A stretch of DNA of 64,000 bases from contig NZ_JAAGWK010000010.1 in assembly GCF_010685995.1 (NCBI RefSeq), forward strand, positions 1 to 64,000, read 5' to 3'. The translations under genes were made by a program, and so were the position numbers. The notes beneath the pieces are model-generated. The model did no database searches and had not been told where the DNA came from. It saw nothing but the letters and a program-made list of their open reading frames with translations. Source of the DNA: Goekera deserti (GTDB lineage Bacteria > Actinomycetota > Actinomycetes > Mycobacteriales > Geodermatophilaceae). Positions 10,203 to 21,705 of the stretch are shown one piece after another (positions within the stretch are counted from its first letter, which is position 1; each line of letters opens with the position of its first letter).

Positions 10203-10308
10203 TGAGGACCTCCAGGTCAGCGGCTCGCGGGTTGGGCCGCTGGCGGTGATCGTGCACCACGGACGGCGCCGCTGGGCGCCCCGGGGGCCGCGCGGGTAGG
10301 AACGGGGC

Positions 10309-11322
10309 ATGCGCGCGATCACCCACACCCGTCCCGGTGGCCCCGACGTCCTGCAGCTGGTCGAGCGGCCCGTGCCCGAGCCGGGCCCGGGCGAGGTGCG
10401 CGTCCGGCTCGCCGTGGCCGGGGTCAACCCGACCGACTGGAAGTCCCGGAGCACCGCGCAGCCGGGTCCGGACGGCCAGACCCCCGGCCAGGACGGCGCG
10501 GGCAGGGTGGAAGCCGTCGGTGCGGGCGTCGACCCGGCCGTGCTCGGTCAGCGGGTGTGGGTCTGGGAGGCCGCGTGGCAGCGCCGGTACGGCACCGCCG
10601 CCGAGCACACCGTCGTCCCGGCAGGCCAGGCGGTGCTGCTCGGGCCTGACGCGTCGTTCGAGCTCGGCGCCGCCCTCGGCATCCCGTTCCTCACCGCGCA
10701 CCGCTGCCTGACCGTGGCCGAGTCGCTGCCCGACCGGCTGGGCCCCGGCTCGCTGGCCGGCCGTACGGTGCTGGTGCAGGGCGGTGCGGGTGCGGTCGGC
10801 AACGCCGCCGTGCAGCTGGCCCGCTGGGCGGACGCCACCGTGATCGCCACGGTCAGCGGGCCGCGCAAGGCCCAGCTCGCCGCGGCCGCCGGCGCCTCGC
10901 ACGTGATCACCTACACCGAGCAGGACGTCGTCGCCGAGGTGCGGCGGATCGCACCGGACGGCGTGGACACCGTCGTGGAGGTGTCGGCCGCGGCGAACGC
11001 CGCCGTGGACGCGCAGGTGGTCGCCCAGGGCGGGGCGGTGGCGATGTACGCCGACGACGGCGGCGCGGAGGTGACCGTGCCGGTGCGCGCGTCGATGATC
11101 ACCAACGCCCGGTGGCAGTTCGTGCTGGTCTACACCGAGCCGCGCCGGGCCAAGGCGCTGGCGGTCGAGGACGTCACCGCCGCGGTGCTCGACGGCGCCG
11201 TACGGGTCGGCCCCGATGCCGGCCTGCCGCTGCACGTGTTCCCGCTGGCCGAGACCGCGGCCGCGCACCAGGCGGTGCAGGACGGTGTCGTGGGCAAGGT
11301 GCTGGTCGACGTCACCGCGTGA
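10309..11322 (+). CDS. Quinone-oxidoreductase-like NADP-dependent dehydrogenase (MDR superfamily)
   Basis: Zinc-free medium-chain dehydrogenase/reductase of the quinone reductase (QOR) type, 337 residues. The N-terminal GroES-like domain includes VAGVNPTDWKSR. The nucleotide-binding motif VLVQGGAGAVGNAAVQLARW (about 155-174) precedes the Rossmann fold. There are no structural-zinc cysteines. Likely reduces quinones or activated alkenes with NADPH in the cytoplasm; actual substrate unknown. The ATG at 10309 has an AGGAACGGGG-like leader and is divergent from the RutA-like gene, 106 bases away. Convergent with the GNAT gene, 13 bases beyond its stop. Confidence 0.88.
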   Translation: MRAITHTRPGGPDVLQLVERPVPEPGPGEVRVRLAVAGVNPTDWKSRSTAQPGPDGQTPGQDGAGRVEAVGAGVDPAVLGQRVWVWEAAWQRRYGTAAEHTVVPAGQAVLLGPDASFELGAALGIPFLTAHRCLTVAESLPDRLGPGSLAGRTVLVQGGAGAVGNAAVQLARWADATVIATVSGPRKAQLAAAAGASHVITYTEQDVVAEVRRIAPDGVDTVVEVSAAANAAVDAQVVAQGGAVAMYADDGGAEVTVPVRASMITNARWQFVLVYTEPRRAKALAVEDVTAAVLDGAVRVGPDAGLPLHVFPLAETAAAHQAVQDGVVGKVLVDVTA

Positions 11323-11335
11323 GCGCCGGGCGCCC

Positions 11336-11951
11336 TCAGCCGACCGGCGTCATCGGCGCGGCGACCTCGGTGAGGTCGGCGAAGCGCAGGGCCACGTGGG
11401 CCGGCAGCGCCAGGCGCCACTGCTCACCCAGCTCGGTGCGCCGGCCGTCGGCGTGCAGCTCGGGCAGCCCGCGGGCCGCCTGCACGCCGTACGCCGCCTG
11501 CACCAGCTTGCCGGCGATCCCCCGCCGGCGGGCGGGCTCGGCGACGTAGAGCTGGTGCACCAGCCCGTCGCCGGGCCACCAGCGCACGGCGGCGACCTGC
11601 TCGGTGCCGGTCACGCCCTCCGCCCGCGCCTCGGCCAGCGTGCGCACGGTGCCGTCGGGGTGCCGCTCGTCGGAGAACGCCAGCAGCGTCGTCGCCGCCG
11701 GCCCCGCGTCCGGCTCGGGCACCTCGACGTACCAGAGCAGTGGCGCCGCGGGTGCGGCGACCTCGACCTCGTGCACCCGGTCCCCGTCGCCGTCAGCGAC
11801 CACGCGGACCTGCCAGGCCGGGGGGCGCGGCCCGTGCGGCAGGTCCACCACCGAGCCGGGCGGGAAGTCGGTGGAGAGCACACCGACCCACTGCAGGCGG
11901 GTTGCGGGTCCCGGCAGCGAGGAGCGGACCCACCAGCCCCGCGCGGCCAGG

Positions 11952-11971
<20 letters not shown>
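11336..11971 (-). CDS. GNAT family N-acetyltransferase
   Basis: 211-residue protein with a C-terminal GNAT acetyl-CoA motif (LVHQLYVAEPARRRGIAGKL, about 140-159, the R/Q-x-x-G-x-G/A type). The first 120 residues are less typical and may form a separate substrate domain. Acceptor unknown. Its GTG start (11969-11971) lies inside the end of the upstream surface-protein gene, overlapping by 20 bases, so the two are likely translated from one message. This suggests, but does not show, that it acts on the envelope protein or its biosynthesis. Confidence 0.7.
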
Positions 11972-13889
<1,918 letters not shown>

Positions 13890-14139
13890 CGGAGGTCTCC
13901 TGTCGGCTCCCGACGACCATCGCCGCGAGTCGTCCCGGAGCGTGGCCCACAGGTGACCTCCAGCCACGTTCCTGAGAGCGTGACGCGCAGGCCCCTCACC
14001 AGCCACCCGCCCCACCGGACCCTCCGGCCCCAGGAGCCCCCTGCGCCACCCGCCGGACCCATCCGTCTGGTAGCAGCTCCGCGCGCGCCGGGACGGGCCC
14101 CCACCCACTCGCGAGGGCCGGAGGCGAGGGCGGGGTGGG

Positions 14140-15294
14140 TCAGCCGACGCCGAGGTCGCGGGCGATCAGCATCCGCTGCACCTCGCTGGTGCCCTCGCCG
14201 ATCTCCAGGATCTTCGCGTCGCGGTAGAACCGGCCGACCGGGAACTCGTTCATGAAGCCGTAGCCGCCGTGCACCTGGGTGGCGTAGCGGGCGTTCTCCA
14301 TCGCCATCTCCGAGCTGTAGAGCTTGGCGATGGAGGCCTCGCGCTTGAACGGCTCACCGCGCAGCATCTTCTCCGCGGCCCGGTAGTAGGCCAGCCGGGC
14401 GGTCGAGGCCCGCACCTCCATGTCGGCGATCATGAACTGGACGGCCTGGTTCTTGCCGATGGCCCGGCCGAACGCCTCGCGCTGGGCGGCGTACTTGACC
14501 GACTCGTCCACGCACCCCTGCGCCAGGCCGACGGCGAGGGCCGAGATGGCGATCCGGCCCTCGTCCAGGATCTGCAGGAACTGCGCGTACCCGCGGCCGC
14601 GCCCGCCGACCAGGTTCTCCTCCGGCACCCGCACGTCGGTGAAGCTCAGCTCGCGGGTGTCCGAGGCGTTCCAGCCCACCTTGGAGTACCGCTTGCCGAC
14701 CGCGAGGCCCGGCGTGCCGCTGGGCACCAGGATCGCGGAGATCTCCTTGCCGCCGTCGGGCCGGGTGCCGGTGACGGCGGTGGCGATGACCAACTCGGTC
14801 AGGTCGGTGCCGGAGTTGGTGATGAACGCCTTCGAGCCGTTGAGCACCCAGTGCCCGTCCTCGAGCTTCGCGGTGGTCTTCGTGGCGCCGGCGTCCGAGC
14901 CGCCACCGGGTTCGGTCAGGCCGAAGGCACCCAGCGCCTCACCGGCGCACAGCCGCGGCAGCCACTGCTGCTTCTGCTCCTCGGTGCCGAACCGGTAGAT
15001 CGGCATGGCGCCGAGGGAGACACCGGCCTCCAGCGTGATCGCCACCGAGGAGTCGACCCGGGCCAGCTCCTCCAGCGCGACGCAGAGGGTGAAGTAGTCG
15101 CCACCCGAGCCGCCGTACTCCTCCGGGAAAGGCAGGCCGAACAGCCCGAGCTCGCCCATCTGCCGCACGATGTCGGTCGGGAACTCGTCGCGCTCGTAGA
15201 AGTCCCCGATCTGCGGGGCCACCACCTCCAGCGCGAACTCGCGGACGACCTTGCGCAGCGTCTCGGTCTCGTCGTCGAGCCGGTAGTCCAGCAT
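14140..15294 (-). CDS. Acyl-CoA dehydrogenase
   Basis: FAD-dependent acyl-CoA dehydrogenase, 384 residues, full length. Seen: GAFGLTEPGGGSDAGA (FAD/substrate motif), KAFITNSG, RVPEENLVGGRGRG, the family signature QVHGGYGFMNEFPVGRFYRDAKI, and the catalytic base Glu367 in EIGEGTSEVQR. Glu at this position is the short/medium-chain arrangement; isovaleryl-CoA dehydrogenases have Gly-Ala here and place the base elsewhere. So a branched- or short-chain acyl-CoA substrate is likely, but plain isovaleryl-CoA is not supported. The ATG start is 2 bases after the biotin carboxylase stop. Last gene of the carboxylase operon. Confidence 0.93.
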   Translation of the reverse strand: MLDYRLDDETETLRKVVREFALEVVAPQIGDFYERDEFPTDIVRQMGELGLFGLPFPEEYGGSGGDYFTLCVALEELARVDSSVAITLEAGVSLGAMPIYRFGTEEQKQQWLPRLCAGEALGAFGLTEPGGGSDAGATKTTAKLEDGHWVLNGSKAFITNSGTDLTELVIATAVTGTRPDGGKEISAILVPSGTPGLAVGKRYSKVGWNASDTRELSFTDVRVPEENLVGGRGRGYAQFLQILDEGRIAISALAVGLAQGCVDESVKYAAQREAFGRAIGKNQAVQFMIADMEVRASTARLAYYRAAEKMLRGEPFKREASIAKLYSSEMAMENARYATQVHGGYGFMNEFPVGRFYRDAKILEIGEGTSEVQRMLIARDLGVG

Positions 15295-15296
15295 CG

Positions 15297-17351
15297 TCAC
15301 TCCCCCTGCTCGGATGCGGCACCCGTGGGGGTGACCACGGCCAGCCGCTCGTCCAGCCGGACCTGGTGGCCGGCCGTCACAGCGAGCTCGGTGACCGTGC
15401 CGTCGATCGGCGCGGTCAGCACGTGCTCCATCTTCATCGCCTCGACGACCAGCAGCGGGGTCCCCGCGCTCACCTGGTCGCCGACGGATGCCCGCACGAC
15501 GGTGACCGTGCCCGGCATCGGGGCGCTCACCGTCCCGTCCCCGCCACCGGCCGCCGCGGCGGCGGTCAGCGGCTGCCGCTCGTGCACGGCCACCGAGTGG
15601 CCCTCGACCGAGAGCCACACGGTCGCGGCGTCCCGCACGGTGCGGTACCGGCTGCTGACCCCGTCCAGGGTTACCACCAGCTCGTCACCGACCCGGTGTG
15701 CCCGGGCCCGCTGCGGGTCACCACCGCCGACCGCCACCTCGGCGTCGCCCGCCCGGCCACGGGTGCGCACCGGGACGACGTCGGAGCCGCCGGCCTGCAG
15801 CAGCCGGCGCATCCACGCCGGGGCGCCCAGCCGCCACCCGCCGGGCACGTCCCACGGGTCGACGACCTCCGCCCTGCCCCCGGACCCCGCCCGCACCCCG
15901 CCGGTGCCCGGCGGCTCCTGGTCGAGCAGCAGCGCCAGCGCGGCCGCGGCGAACACGTGCGGCGGGGGCGGGCCGGAGGTGCCGGTGAGCAGCTCGCCGC
16001 GGCGCTCGATCAGGCCGGTGTCCATCCGGCCGGCGACGACGTCGGCGTCGGCCAGCAGTGCCCGCAGGAACGCGGCGTTGGTGGGCACGCCGAGCACGGA
16101 GGTGCGGCCCAGCGCACCGACCAGCCGGGCGCGTGCGGTGGCCCGGTCCGGGCCCCAGGCCACGACCTTGGCCAGCATCGGGTCGTAGTCCGGCCCGACC
16201 ACGCTGCCCACCGCCAGCGACGAGTCGACCCGCACCCCGGGCCCGGTGGCCTCGTGCAGGCCGAGCACAGTGCCGGTCTGCGGCAGGAACCCCCGGGCGG
16301 GGTCCTCGGCGTAGAGCCGGGCCTCCATCGCGTGCCCGTCCAGCACGACGTCGCTCTGGTCGATCCGCAGCGGCTCGCCGGCCGCGACCCGCAGCTGCTG
16401 CTCGACCAGGTCCAGCCCGGTGATGCACTCGGTGACCGGGTGCTCGACCTGCAGCCGGGTGTTCATCTCCAGGAAGTAGAAGGCGTCCGGGTCGTCGGCG
16501 TCGACGATGAACTCCACCGTGCCGGCACCGGTGTAGCCGACCGACCGGGCGGCCTCGACCGCGGCGCGGCCCATCGAGGCCCGGCGCAGCGGCGTGAGCA
16601 GCGGCGACGGCGCCTCCTCCACCACCTTCTGGTGCCGGCGCTGCAGGCTGCACTCGCGCTCGCCGAGGTGCAGCACGGTGCCGTGGGTGTCGGCGAGCAC
16701 CTGGATCTCGATGTGCCGGGAGTTGCCGATGTAGCGCTCCACCAGCAGCGTGTCGTCGCCGAAGGAGCTGCGGGCCTCCCGGCGGGCACCGGCGATCTCC
16801 TCGGCGAGCGCGTCGGCCGAGCGCACCACCCGCATCCCCTTGCCACCGCCGCCGGCGCTCGGCTTGAGCAGCACCGGGAAGCCGGCCTCGACGGCGGCGG
16901 CGGCCACCGCGGCGTCGTCCATGCCCGGCTCGGTGCGGCCGGGCACCACCGGGACGCCGGCCGCGGACACGGTCTGCTTGGCGCGGATCTTGTCGCCCAT
17001 GGCCTCGATGGCGGCCACCGGCGGCCCGATGAACACGATGCCGGCGGCCTCCAGCGCCCGGGCGAGCTCCACGTTCTCGGACAGGAAGCCGTAGCCGGGG
17101 TGCACCGCCTGCGCGCCGGTGCGCCGGGCGGCCTCGACGACCCGCTCCACCGACAGGTAGCTCTGCACGGCCGGCGCCGGCCCGATCGGGACGGCGACGT
17201 CGGCCACCCGGGTGTGCAGCGCGCCGGCGTCGGCCTCGGAGTACACCGCGACCGAGCGGATGCCCAGCTGGCGCAGCGTGCGGATCACCCGGACGGCGAT
17301 CTCGCCCCGGTTGGCCACGAGCACGGTCTCGAACATCAGCGGGCTGCTCAC
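15297..17351 (-). CDS. Acyl-CoA carboxylase alpha subunit: biotin carboxylase plus BCCP
   Basis: 684-residue fused biotin carboxylase and biotin carrier, the size of MccA/AccA subunits. N-terminal [13 protein letters not shown], central ATP-grasp loop [22 protein letters not shown] catalytic signature, then a C-terminal carrier domain with the biotin-accepting lysine in [11 protein letters not shown] (about Lys640). With ATP and bicarbonate it carboxylates biotin for transfer by the beta subunit. The GTG at 17349-17351 overlaps the beta-subunit stop (GTGA); an in-frame ATG at 17336 is an alternative. Neighbouring acyl-CoA dehydrogenase suggests methylcrotonyl-CoA or a related acyl-CoA as substrate; this subunit does not decide specificity. 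Confidence 0.93.
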   Translation of the reverse strand: MSSPLMFETVLVANRGEIAVRVIRTLRQLGIRSVAVYSEADAGALHTRVADVAVPIGPAPAVQSYLSVERVVEAARRTGAQAVHPGYGFLSENVELARALEAAGIVFIGPPVAAIEAMGDKIRAKQTVSAAGVPVVPGRTEPGMDDAAVAAAAVEAGFPVLLKPSAGGGGKGMRVVRSADALAEEIAGARREARSSFGDDTLLVERYIGNSRHIEIQVLADTHGTVLHLGERECSLQRRHQKVVEEAPSPLLTPLRRASMGRAAVEAARSVGYTGAGTVEFIVDADDPDAFYFLEMNTRLQVEHPVTECITGLDLVEQQLRVAAGEPLRIDQSDVVLDGHAMEARLYAEDPARGFLPQTGTVLGLHEATGPGVRVDSSLAVGSVVGPDYDPMLAKVVAWGPDRATARARLVGALGRTSVLGVPTNAAFLRALLADADVVAGRMDTGLIERRGELLTGTSGPPPPHVFAAAALALLLDQEPPGTGGVRAGSGGRAEVVDPWDVPGGWRLGAPAWMRRLLQAGGSDVVPVRTRGRAGDAEVAVGGGDPQRARAHRVGDELVVTLDGVSSRYRTVRDAATVWLSVEGHSVAVHERQPLTAAAAAGGGDGTVSAPMPGTVTVVRASVGDQVSAGTPLLVVEAMKMEHVLTAPIDGTVTELAVTAGHQVRLDERLAVVTPTGAASEQGE

Positions 17352-18964
17352 ATCCGGAAGACGCCGTAGCCGACGTCCTCCAACGGCGCGTTGGCGCAGG
17401 CGGACAGGGCGAGGCCGAGCACGGTGCGGGTCTGCGCGGGGTCGATCACGCCGTCGTCCCAGAGCCGGGCGGTGGCGTAGTAGGGGTGACCCTGCTCCTC
17501 GTACTGCTGGCGGATCGGGTCCTTGAAGGCCTCCTCCTCGGCCGCCGGCCACTGCTCCCCGCGCGCCTCGAGCCCGTCGCGCCGGATGGTGGCCAGCACG
17601 CTGGCGGCCTGCTCGCCGCCCATCACCGAGATGCGGGCGTTGGGCCAGGTGAACAGGAAGCGCGGCGAGTACGCCCGGCCGCACATCGAGTAGTTCCCGG
17701 CGCCGAAGGACCCGCCGATCACCACCGTCAGCTTGGGCACCCGGGCACCGGCGACGGCGGTGACCATCTTGGCGCCGTGCTTGGCGATGCCGCCGGCCTC
17801 GTAGTCGCGGCCGACCATGAAGCCGGAGATGTTCTGCAGGAACAGCAGCGGGACCGAGCGCCGGTCGCACAGCTCGATGAAGTGCGCGCCCTTGACCGCG
17901 GACTCGCCGAACAGGATGCCGTTGTTGGCCACGATGCCCACCGGGTGCCCGTGCAGCCGGGCGAAGCCGGTGACCAGGGTCTGGCCGTAGAGCGCCTTGA
18001 ACTCGTGGAACCGGCTGCCGTCGACCAGCCGGGCGATCACCTCGCGCACGTCGTAGGGCGTGCGGCTGTCCGGCGGCACCACCTCGTAGACCGACTCGGG
18101 CGGGTACGCCGGTTCCTCGGTCGGGTGCACCTCCCACGGCCGGGCGCTGCGCGGGCCGAGCGTGCCGACGATCTGGCGCACCACCTGGAGCGCGTGCGCG
18201 TCGTCCTCGGCGAGGTGGTCGGTGACACCGCTGACCCGGGAGTGCAGGTCGCCGCCGCCGAGGTCCTCGGGCGTGACGACCTCACCGGTGGCCGCCTTCA
18301 CCAGCGGCGGCCCGCCCAGGAAGATCGTGCCCTGACCGCGGACGATCACCGCCTCGTCGCTCATCGCCGGCACGTAGGCACCACCGGCGGTGCACGAGCC
18401 GAGCACCGCGGCGATCTGCGGGATCCCGGCCCTCGACATCGTCGCCTGGTTGTAGAAGATCCGGCCGAAGTGCTCGCGGTCGGGGAAGACCTCGTCCTGG
18501 CGGGGCAGGAACGCCCCGCCGGAGTCGACCAGGTACAGGCACGGCAGCCGGTTGTGCAGCGCCACCTCCTGCGCCCGCAGGTGCTTCTTCACCGTCATCG
18601 GGTAGTAGGTGCCGCCCTTGACGGTCGCGTCGTTGGCGACGACGACGCACTCCCGCCCCTGCACCCGCCCGACGCCGGTGATGATGCCCGCGGCCGGGGC
18701 GTCCCCGTCGTAGAGACCGTGCGCGGCCATCGGCGAGAGCTCGAGGAACGGGCTGCCCGGGTCGAGCAGGGCGTCCACCCGCTCCCGGGGCAGCAGCTTG
18801 CCCCGGGACACGTGCCTGGCCTGGGCCTTCTCGCCGCCACCGGCCGCGACCCGGGTCAGCTGGTCGGCCAGGTCGGCCACCAGGGAGCCGTGCGCCGCGG
18901 CGTTCCGCGCGGGGGCGTCCGGGTCGGCGGGAGGCGTGCTCACGAGCACCGGTGCGTCCACCAC
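17348..18964 (-). CDS. Acyl-CoA carboxylase beta subunit (methylcrotonyl-CoA carboxylase-like carboxyltransferase)
   Basis: 538-residue biotin-dependent carboxyltransferase, the length of MCC beta. Seen: [20 protein letters not shown] near the N-terminus, the MCC-type stretch [19 protein letters not shown], an acyl-CoA oxyanion region [16 protein letters not shown], and [20 protein letters not shown] in the second half, typical of MCC rather than propionyl-CoA carboxylase. First gene of the operon. Two GTG codons in a row (18964 and 18961) could start it; there is no clear ribosome site, so a leaderless message is possible. Divergent from a TetR gene, with operator-like inverted repeats between them. 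Confidence 0.92.
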   Translation of the reverse strand: MVDAPVLVSTPPADPDAPARNAAAHGSLVADLADQLTRVAAGGGEKAQARHVSRGKLLPRERVDALLDPGSPFLELSPMAAHGLYDGDAPAAGIITGVGRVQGRECVVVANDATVKGGTYYPMTVKKHLRAQEVALHNRLPCLYLVDSGGAFLPRQDEVFPDREHFGRIFYNQATMSRAGIPQIAAVLGSCTAGGAYVPAMSDEAVIVRGQGTIFLGGPPLVKAATGEVVTPEDLGGGDLHSRVSGVTDHLAEDDAHALQVVRQIVGTLGPRSARPWEVHPTEEPAYPPESVYEVVPPDSRTPYDVREVIARLVDGSRFHEFKALYGQTLVTGFARLHGHPVGIVANNGILFGESAVKGAHFIELCDRRSVPLLFLQNISGFMVGRDYEAGGIAKHGAKMVTAVAGARVPKLTVVIGGSFGAGNYSMCGRAYSPRFLFTWPNARISVMGGEQAASVLATIRRDGLEARGEQWPAAEEEAFKDPIRQQYEEQGHPYYATARLWDDGVIDPAQTRTVLGLALSACANAPLEDVGYGVFRM

Positions 18965-18968
18965 CGTA

Positions 18969-19016
18969 GGTTAACCACGGTTCACTTGGGGCCGCCACCG
19001 TGAACAGTGGTTTACC
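18969..19016. promoter_or_regulatory. Twin operator-like inverted repeats in the carboxylase/TetR divergent promoter
   Basis: Two 17-base elements face each other: 18969-18985 (GGTTAACCACGGTTCAC) and 19000-19016 (GTGAACAGTGGTTTACC), inverted copies matching at 15 of 17 positions across a 14-base spacer. Each is itself a loose palindrome. The right element covers a GTGAAC -35-like hexamer, with TAGCAT 17 bases later, just ahead of the TetR ATG. The layout fits two TetR dimers controlling both directions. Confidence 0.75.
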
Positions 19017-19034
19017 CGCGAGTAGCATCCGGCC

Positions 19035-19673
19035 ATGCCGTCGGAGCCCGCCCCGACGCCCGTCGCGCCCGACTCCGCCCTGCACCTGGACGCCGCCCGG
19101 CCCTCCCGGCGCGAGCAGATCCTGCGGGCCGCCGCCCAGCTGTTCGCCGAGCGCGGCTCACGCGCGGTGGGCGTCGACGACATCGGGGCCGCCGTCGGGG
19201 TCACCGGCCCGGCGATCTACCGGCACTTCGCCAGCAAGGACGCCGTCCTGGCCGAGATGCTGCTGCGGATCAGCGAGCGGCTGCTGGCCGGTGGCCGGGC
19301 GACGGTGGCCGCCGCCGGGGACGACCCGGCCGCCCAGCTGGCCGCGCTGGTCGCCTTCCAGGTCGACTTCGCCCTGGACAACCCCTCGCTGATCACCGTG
19401 CAGGACCGCGACCTCGGCCAGCTCGGCGACAGCGACGCCGCCCAGGTGCGCCGGCTGCAGCGGCGCTACGTGGAGGAGTGGGTCGCCGTCATCGGCCGGC
19501 TGGACCCGGCGGCCGGTACGCGGACCTGCCGGGCCCGGGCGCACGCGGTGTTCGGGCTGATCAACTCCACCCCGCACAGCGCGGGCCAGCTGCCCCGGGC
19601 CCAGATGGCCGACCTGCTCACCGGCATGGCCGTGGCCGCCGCCTCCTCCGGGGTGCGCCCGACGAGCAGCTGA
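19035..19673 (+). CDS. TetR family regulator of the acyl-CoA carboxylase operon
   Basis: 212-residue TetR-type repressor. N-terminal helix-turn-helix [23 protein letters not shown] (about 54-76) after [16 protein letters not shown]. The C-terminal ligand domain is divergent. It stands divergent from the carboxylase/acyl-CoA dehydrogenase operon, with matched inverted repeats in the 70-base gap, so it most likely represses that operon and itself, with an acyl-CoA as inducer (inference from context). TAGCAT ends 6 bases before the ATG, so the message may be leaderless. The stop is 4 bases from the convergent next gene. Confidence 0.88.
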   Translation: MPSEPAPTPVAPDSALHLDAARPSRREQILRAAAQLFAERGSRAVGVDDIGAAVGVTGPAIYRHFASKDAVLAEMLLRISERLLAGGRATVAAAGDDPAAQLAALVAFQVDFALDNPSLITVQDRDLGQLGDSDAAQVRRLQRRYVEEWVAVIGRLDPAAGTRTCRARAHAVFGLINSTPHSAGQLPRAQMADLLTGMAVAAASSGVRPTSS

Positions 19674-19677
19674 CCGG

Positions 19678-21630
19678 TCAGCCGCCGGCGGGCTCCGGCA
19701 GCTCCAGGCCGAGCGCGTCGGAGGCCAGCTCCTCCAGCACGGCGTCGGGGGGACCACCGGGTCCGGCGGCGGCCGCCTCCACGATCAGCACCGTCGAGCC
19801 GCGCTGCAGGCTGTCGTAGGCGGCGTCGGTGAGCCGGGCCGGCGCCCCTGGGTAGCTGACGCCCTCCCGCAGCAGGTCGTTGACGTTGCCGGTGCCGTCG
19901 GTGTTGGCCACCGTGCGCAGCTGCTGCGCGGCGGCCGCGTCGGGCATCTCGACCTCCGACACCGCGATCACCACCGGCAGGCCGTCGATCTCGGCGGAGA
20001 ACAGCGCGCGGACGAGCTGCTGGCAGTCGGTGGCGGCGAAGAACCCGGCCACCTGGCCGTAGGAGTTGTCCCGGCAGGTCGGCTCGGTCGTGCCCGCCTG
20101 CAGCGTGTAGGCCACGTCGTCCAGGGTCTGCACGCCGCCCACCGTCGGTGCCGCGGGGGTGGCCGGCGCCGACGCGCTGGGCGTGCCGGTGCGGCCGGCC
20201 TCCGCCGTGTCGCCACCGGTCTGGCCGAGCAGCAGCACGCCGCCGCCGGCGGCCAGGACGAGCACCACGAGGCTGGCCACGACCACCAGCAGGGTGCGCC
20301 GCGACCGGTCGGAGCTCCCGGTCCCGGCAGGCTCGTCCTCCTCCAGGAAGGTGCCGGAGCCGGAGAACACCGAGGTGCCCGGCACCGGTGCGGCCGGCTG
20401 CTGCCAGCCGCCCTGCTGCTGCGGCGTGGCCGGCTGCTGCCAGCCGCCCTGCTGCACCGGCGGGGACGCCGGCTGCCAGGACTCCTGCTGCCGGGGGGCC
20501 TGCTGCCACGAGCCCGGCGCCTGGTGCCAGGACGAGGGTGCCTGCTGCCCGGACGGCGCCTCGCGGGGCGCCGGGGCCGCGGCCGGCCGCTCGCGCGCGG
20601 GCGCGTCGCCGCGGGGGGCCGCCTCGGTCGCCGGGTGCGGCGTGGACCCGGCCGGCGCGGCGCCGAACAGCCCGCCCAGCCCGCCGGTCTGCTCGACCAC
20701 CTCGTTGCCGGCCCAGGCCGGCGCCGTGCTGCCGGCGATCCGCTCGGTGCCGGGGCTCTGCTGCTGCGCCTGCACCGCGGCGTGCGCGACCCGCGCCGCG
20801 GCCGCGGGGTCGACCAGCGGCGGGCCGGGTGCCGGCGCGGGCGCGGGCACCGCCGCGGGTGCCGACGGCGGGACGGCCGCCGGTGGCACGGCGGCGGACT
20901 GGGGTGCGGCGGTGGGGCCGCCGTAGCGCGGGGGTGCCGCGGCCATCGCCGCCGGGGTCAGCAGGTCCGGCCGGCGCAGCACGTAGGGCGAGTAGGGGAA
21001 CCCCTCGCCGTTGAGCTCCTCCACCGACGGGGACCGGCCCTGCAGCCCGAGCGCCTCCAGGGCTGCGCGCACGTCCGCCGTCGTCCACAGCCGGGGGTTG
21101 TCGGTGCCGGCGTGCCGGGCGACGCGGGCGATCGCCAGCAGCAGCGAGCGGGGCTCGACGAGGGCCACCTGGTCGCCCTCACCGAGGTCGCCGTCGGCGG
21201 GCAGCAGGCCGGTGACCGCGCCGTGCAGCACGGTCAGCCGGGCGATCCGACCGGGCTCGAGCCCGGCACGGCGCAGCCGGACGGCGGCGTCCATGCCGGC
21301 GCGCATCAGGCCGTCCAGCGGGGTGGACCCACCACCGGACAGGCGCAGCACGTCACCGGGCCCGGCACCGGGGCCGATCGTCCACGCACCCTCGGGCAGC
21401 GCGGTGACCACGCCGGACTGCCGCACGACCTCGACCACCCGGACGACCGCGAGACCCTCCGGGACGAACACCACCGCGTCGGCCTGCCGGCGCTCCATCG
21501 GCCCGTCGACCACCGGGAGGGCGGCGACCACCGCCCCGCGCGTCGCGCCGCCCGTCTCCCACCCCGCCAGCTCGGTGAAGAACGCGCGCTCGGCCGCCGT
21601 CTCCAGCGGGGCGGGCGTCAGGACGAGCAC
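19678..21630 (-). CDS. Large single-pass membrane protein with Gln/Trp repeats, unknown function
   Basis: 650 residues; I do not recognise the family. The N-terminal 240 residues look like a folded cytoplasmic domain (Val/Leu/Gly rich, including [15 protein letters not shown]). An Ala/Pro linker follows, then a low-complexity part with repeated QQGGWQQP and SWQQAP units (roughly 355-415). A single transmembrane helix ([20 protein letters not shown], about 440-462) leads to a 185-residue outer domain with two cysteines (TCRDNSYG and ATDCQQLV) that could form a disulfide. Orientation in-to-out is inferred from the Arg-rich side. GTG start with a GGAGG-type site. Could be an envelope sensor or scaffold. 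Confidence 0.6.
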   Translation of the reverse strand: MLVLTPAPLETAAERAFFTELAGWETGGATRGAVVAALPVVDGPMERRQADAVVFVPEGLAVVRVVEVVRQSGVVTALPEGAWTIGPGAGPGDVLRLSGGGSTPLDGLMRAGMDAAVRLRRAGLEPGRIARLTVLHGAVTGLLPADGDLGEGDQVALVEPRSLLLAIARVARHAGTDNPRLWTTADVRAALEALGLQGRSPSVEELNGEGFPYSPYVLRRPDLLTPAAMAAAPPRYGGPTAAPQSAAVPPAAVPPSAPAAVPAPAPAPGPPLVDPAAAARVAHAAVQAQQQSPGTERIAGSTAPAWAGNEVVEQTGGLGGLFGAAPAGSTPHPATEAAPRGDAPARERPAAAPAPREAPSGQQAPSSWHQAPGSWQQAPRQQESWQPASPPVQQGGWQQPATPQQQGGWQQPAAPVPGTSVFSGSGTFLEEDEPAGTGSSDRSRRTLLVVVASLVVLVLAAGGGVLLLGQTGGDTAEAGRTGTPSASAPATPAAPTVGGVQTLDDVAYTLQAGTTEPTCRDNSYGQVAGFFAATDCQQLVRALFSAEIDGLPVVIAVSEVEMPDAAAAQQLRTVANTDGTGNVNDLLREGVSYPGAPARLTDAAYDSLQRGSTVLIVEAAAAGPGGPPDAVLEELASDALGLELPEPAGG

Positions 21631-21705
21631 GAGAGGTCCTCCAGGGGGGGTGCGAGGGCCGGCAGGGGCTGCGGCCCGGACCGGGGCGCGCGTCGGCCGG
21701 TCAGG

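Noticed and set aside
14140..15294. Naming the dehydrogenase isovaleryl-CoA dehydrogenase because of the carboxylase neighbours
   Set aside because: The catalytic Glu sits at the medium-chain position (Glu367), whereas isovaleryl-CoA dehydrogenase has Ala there.
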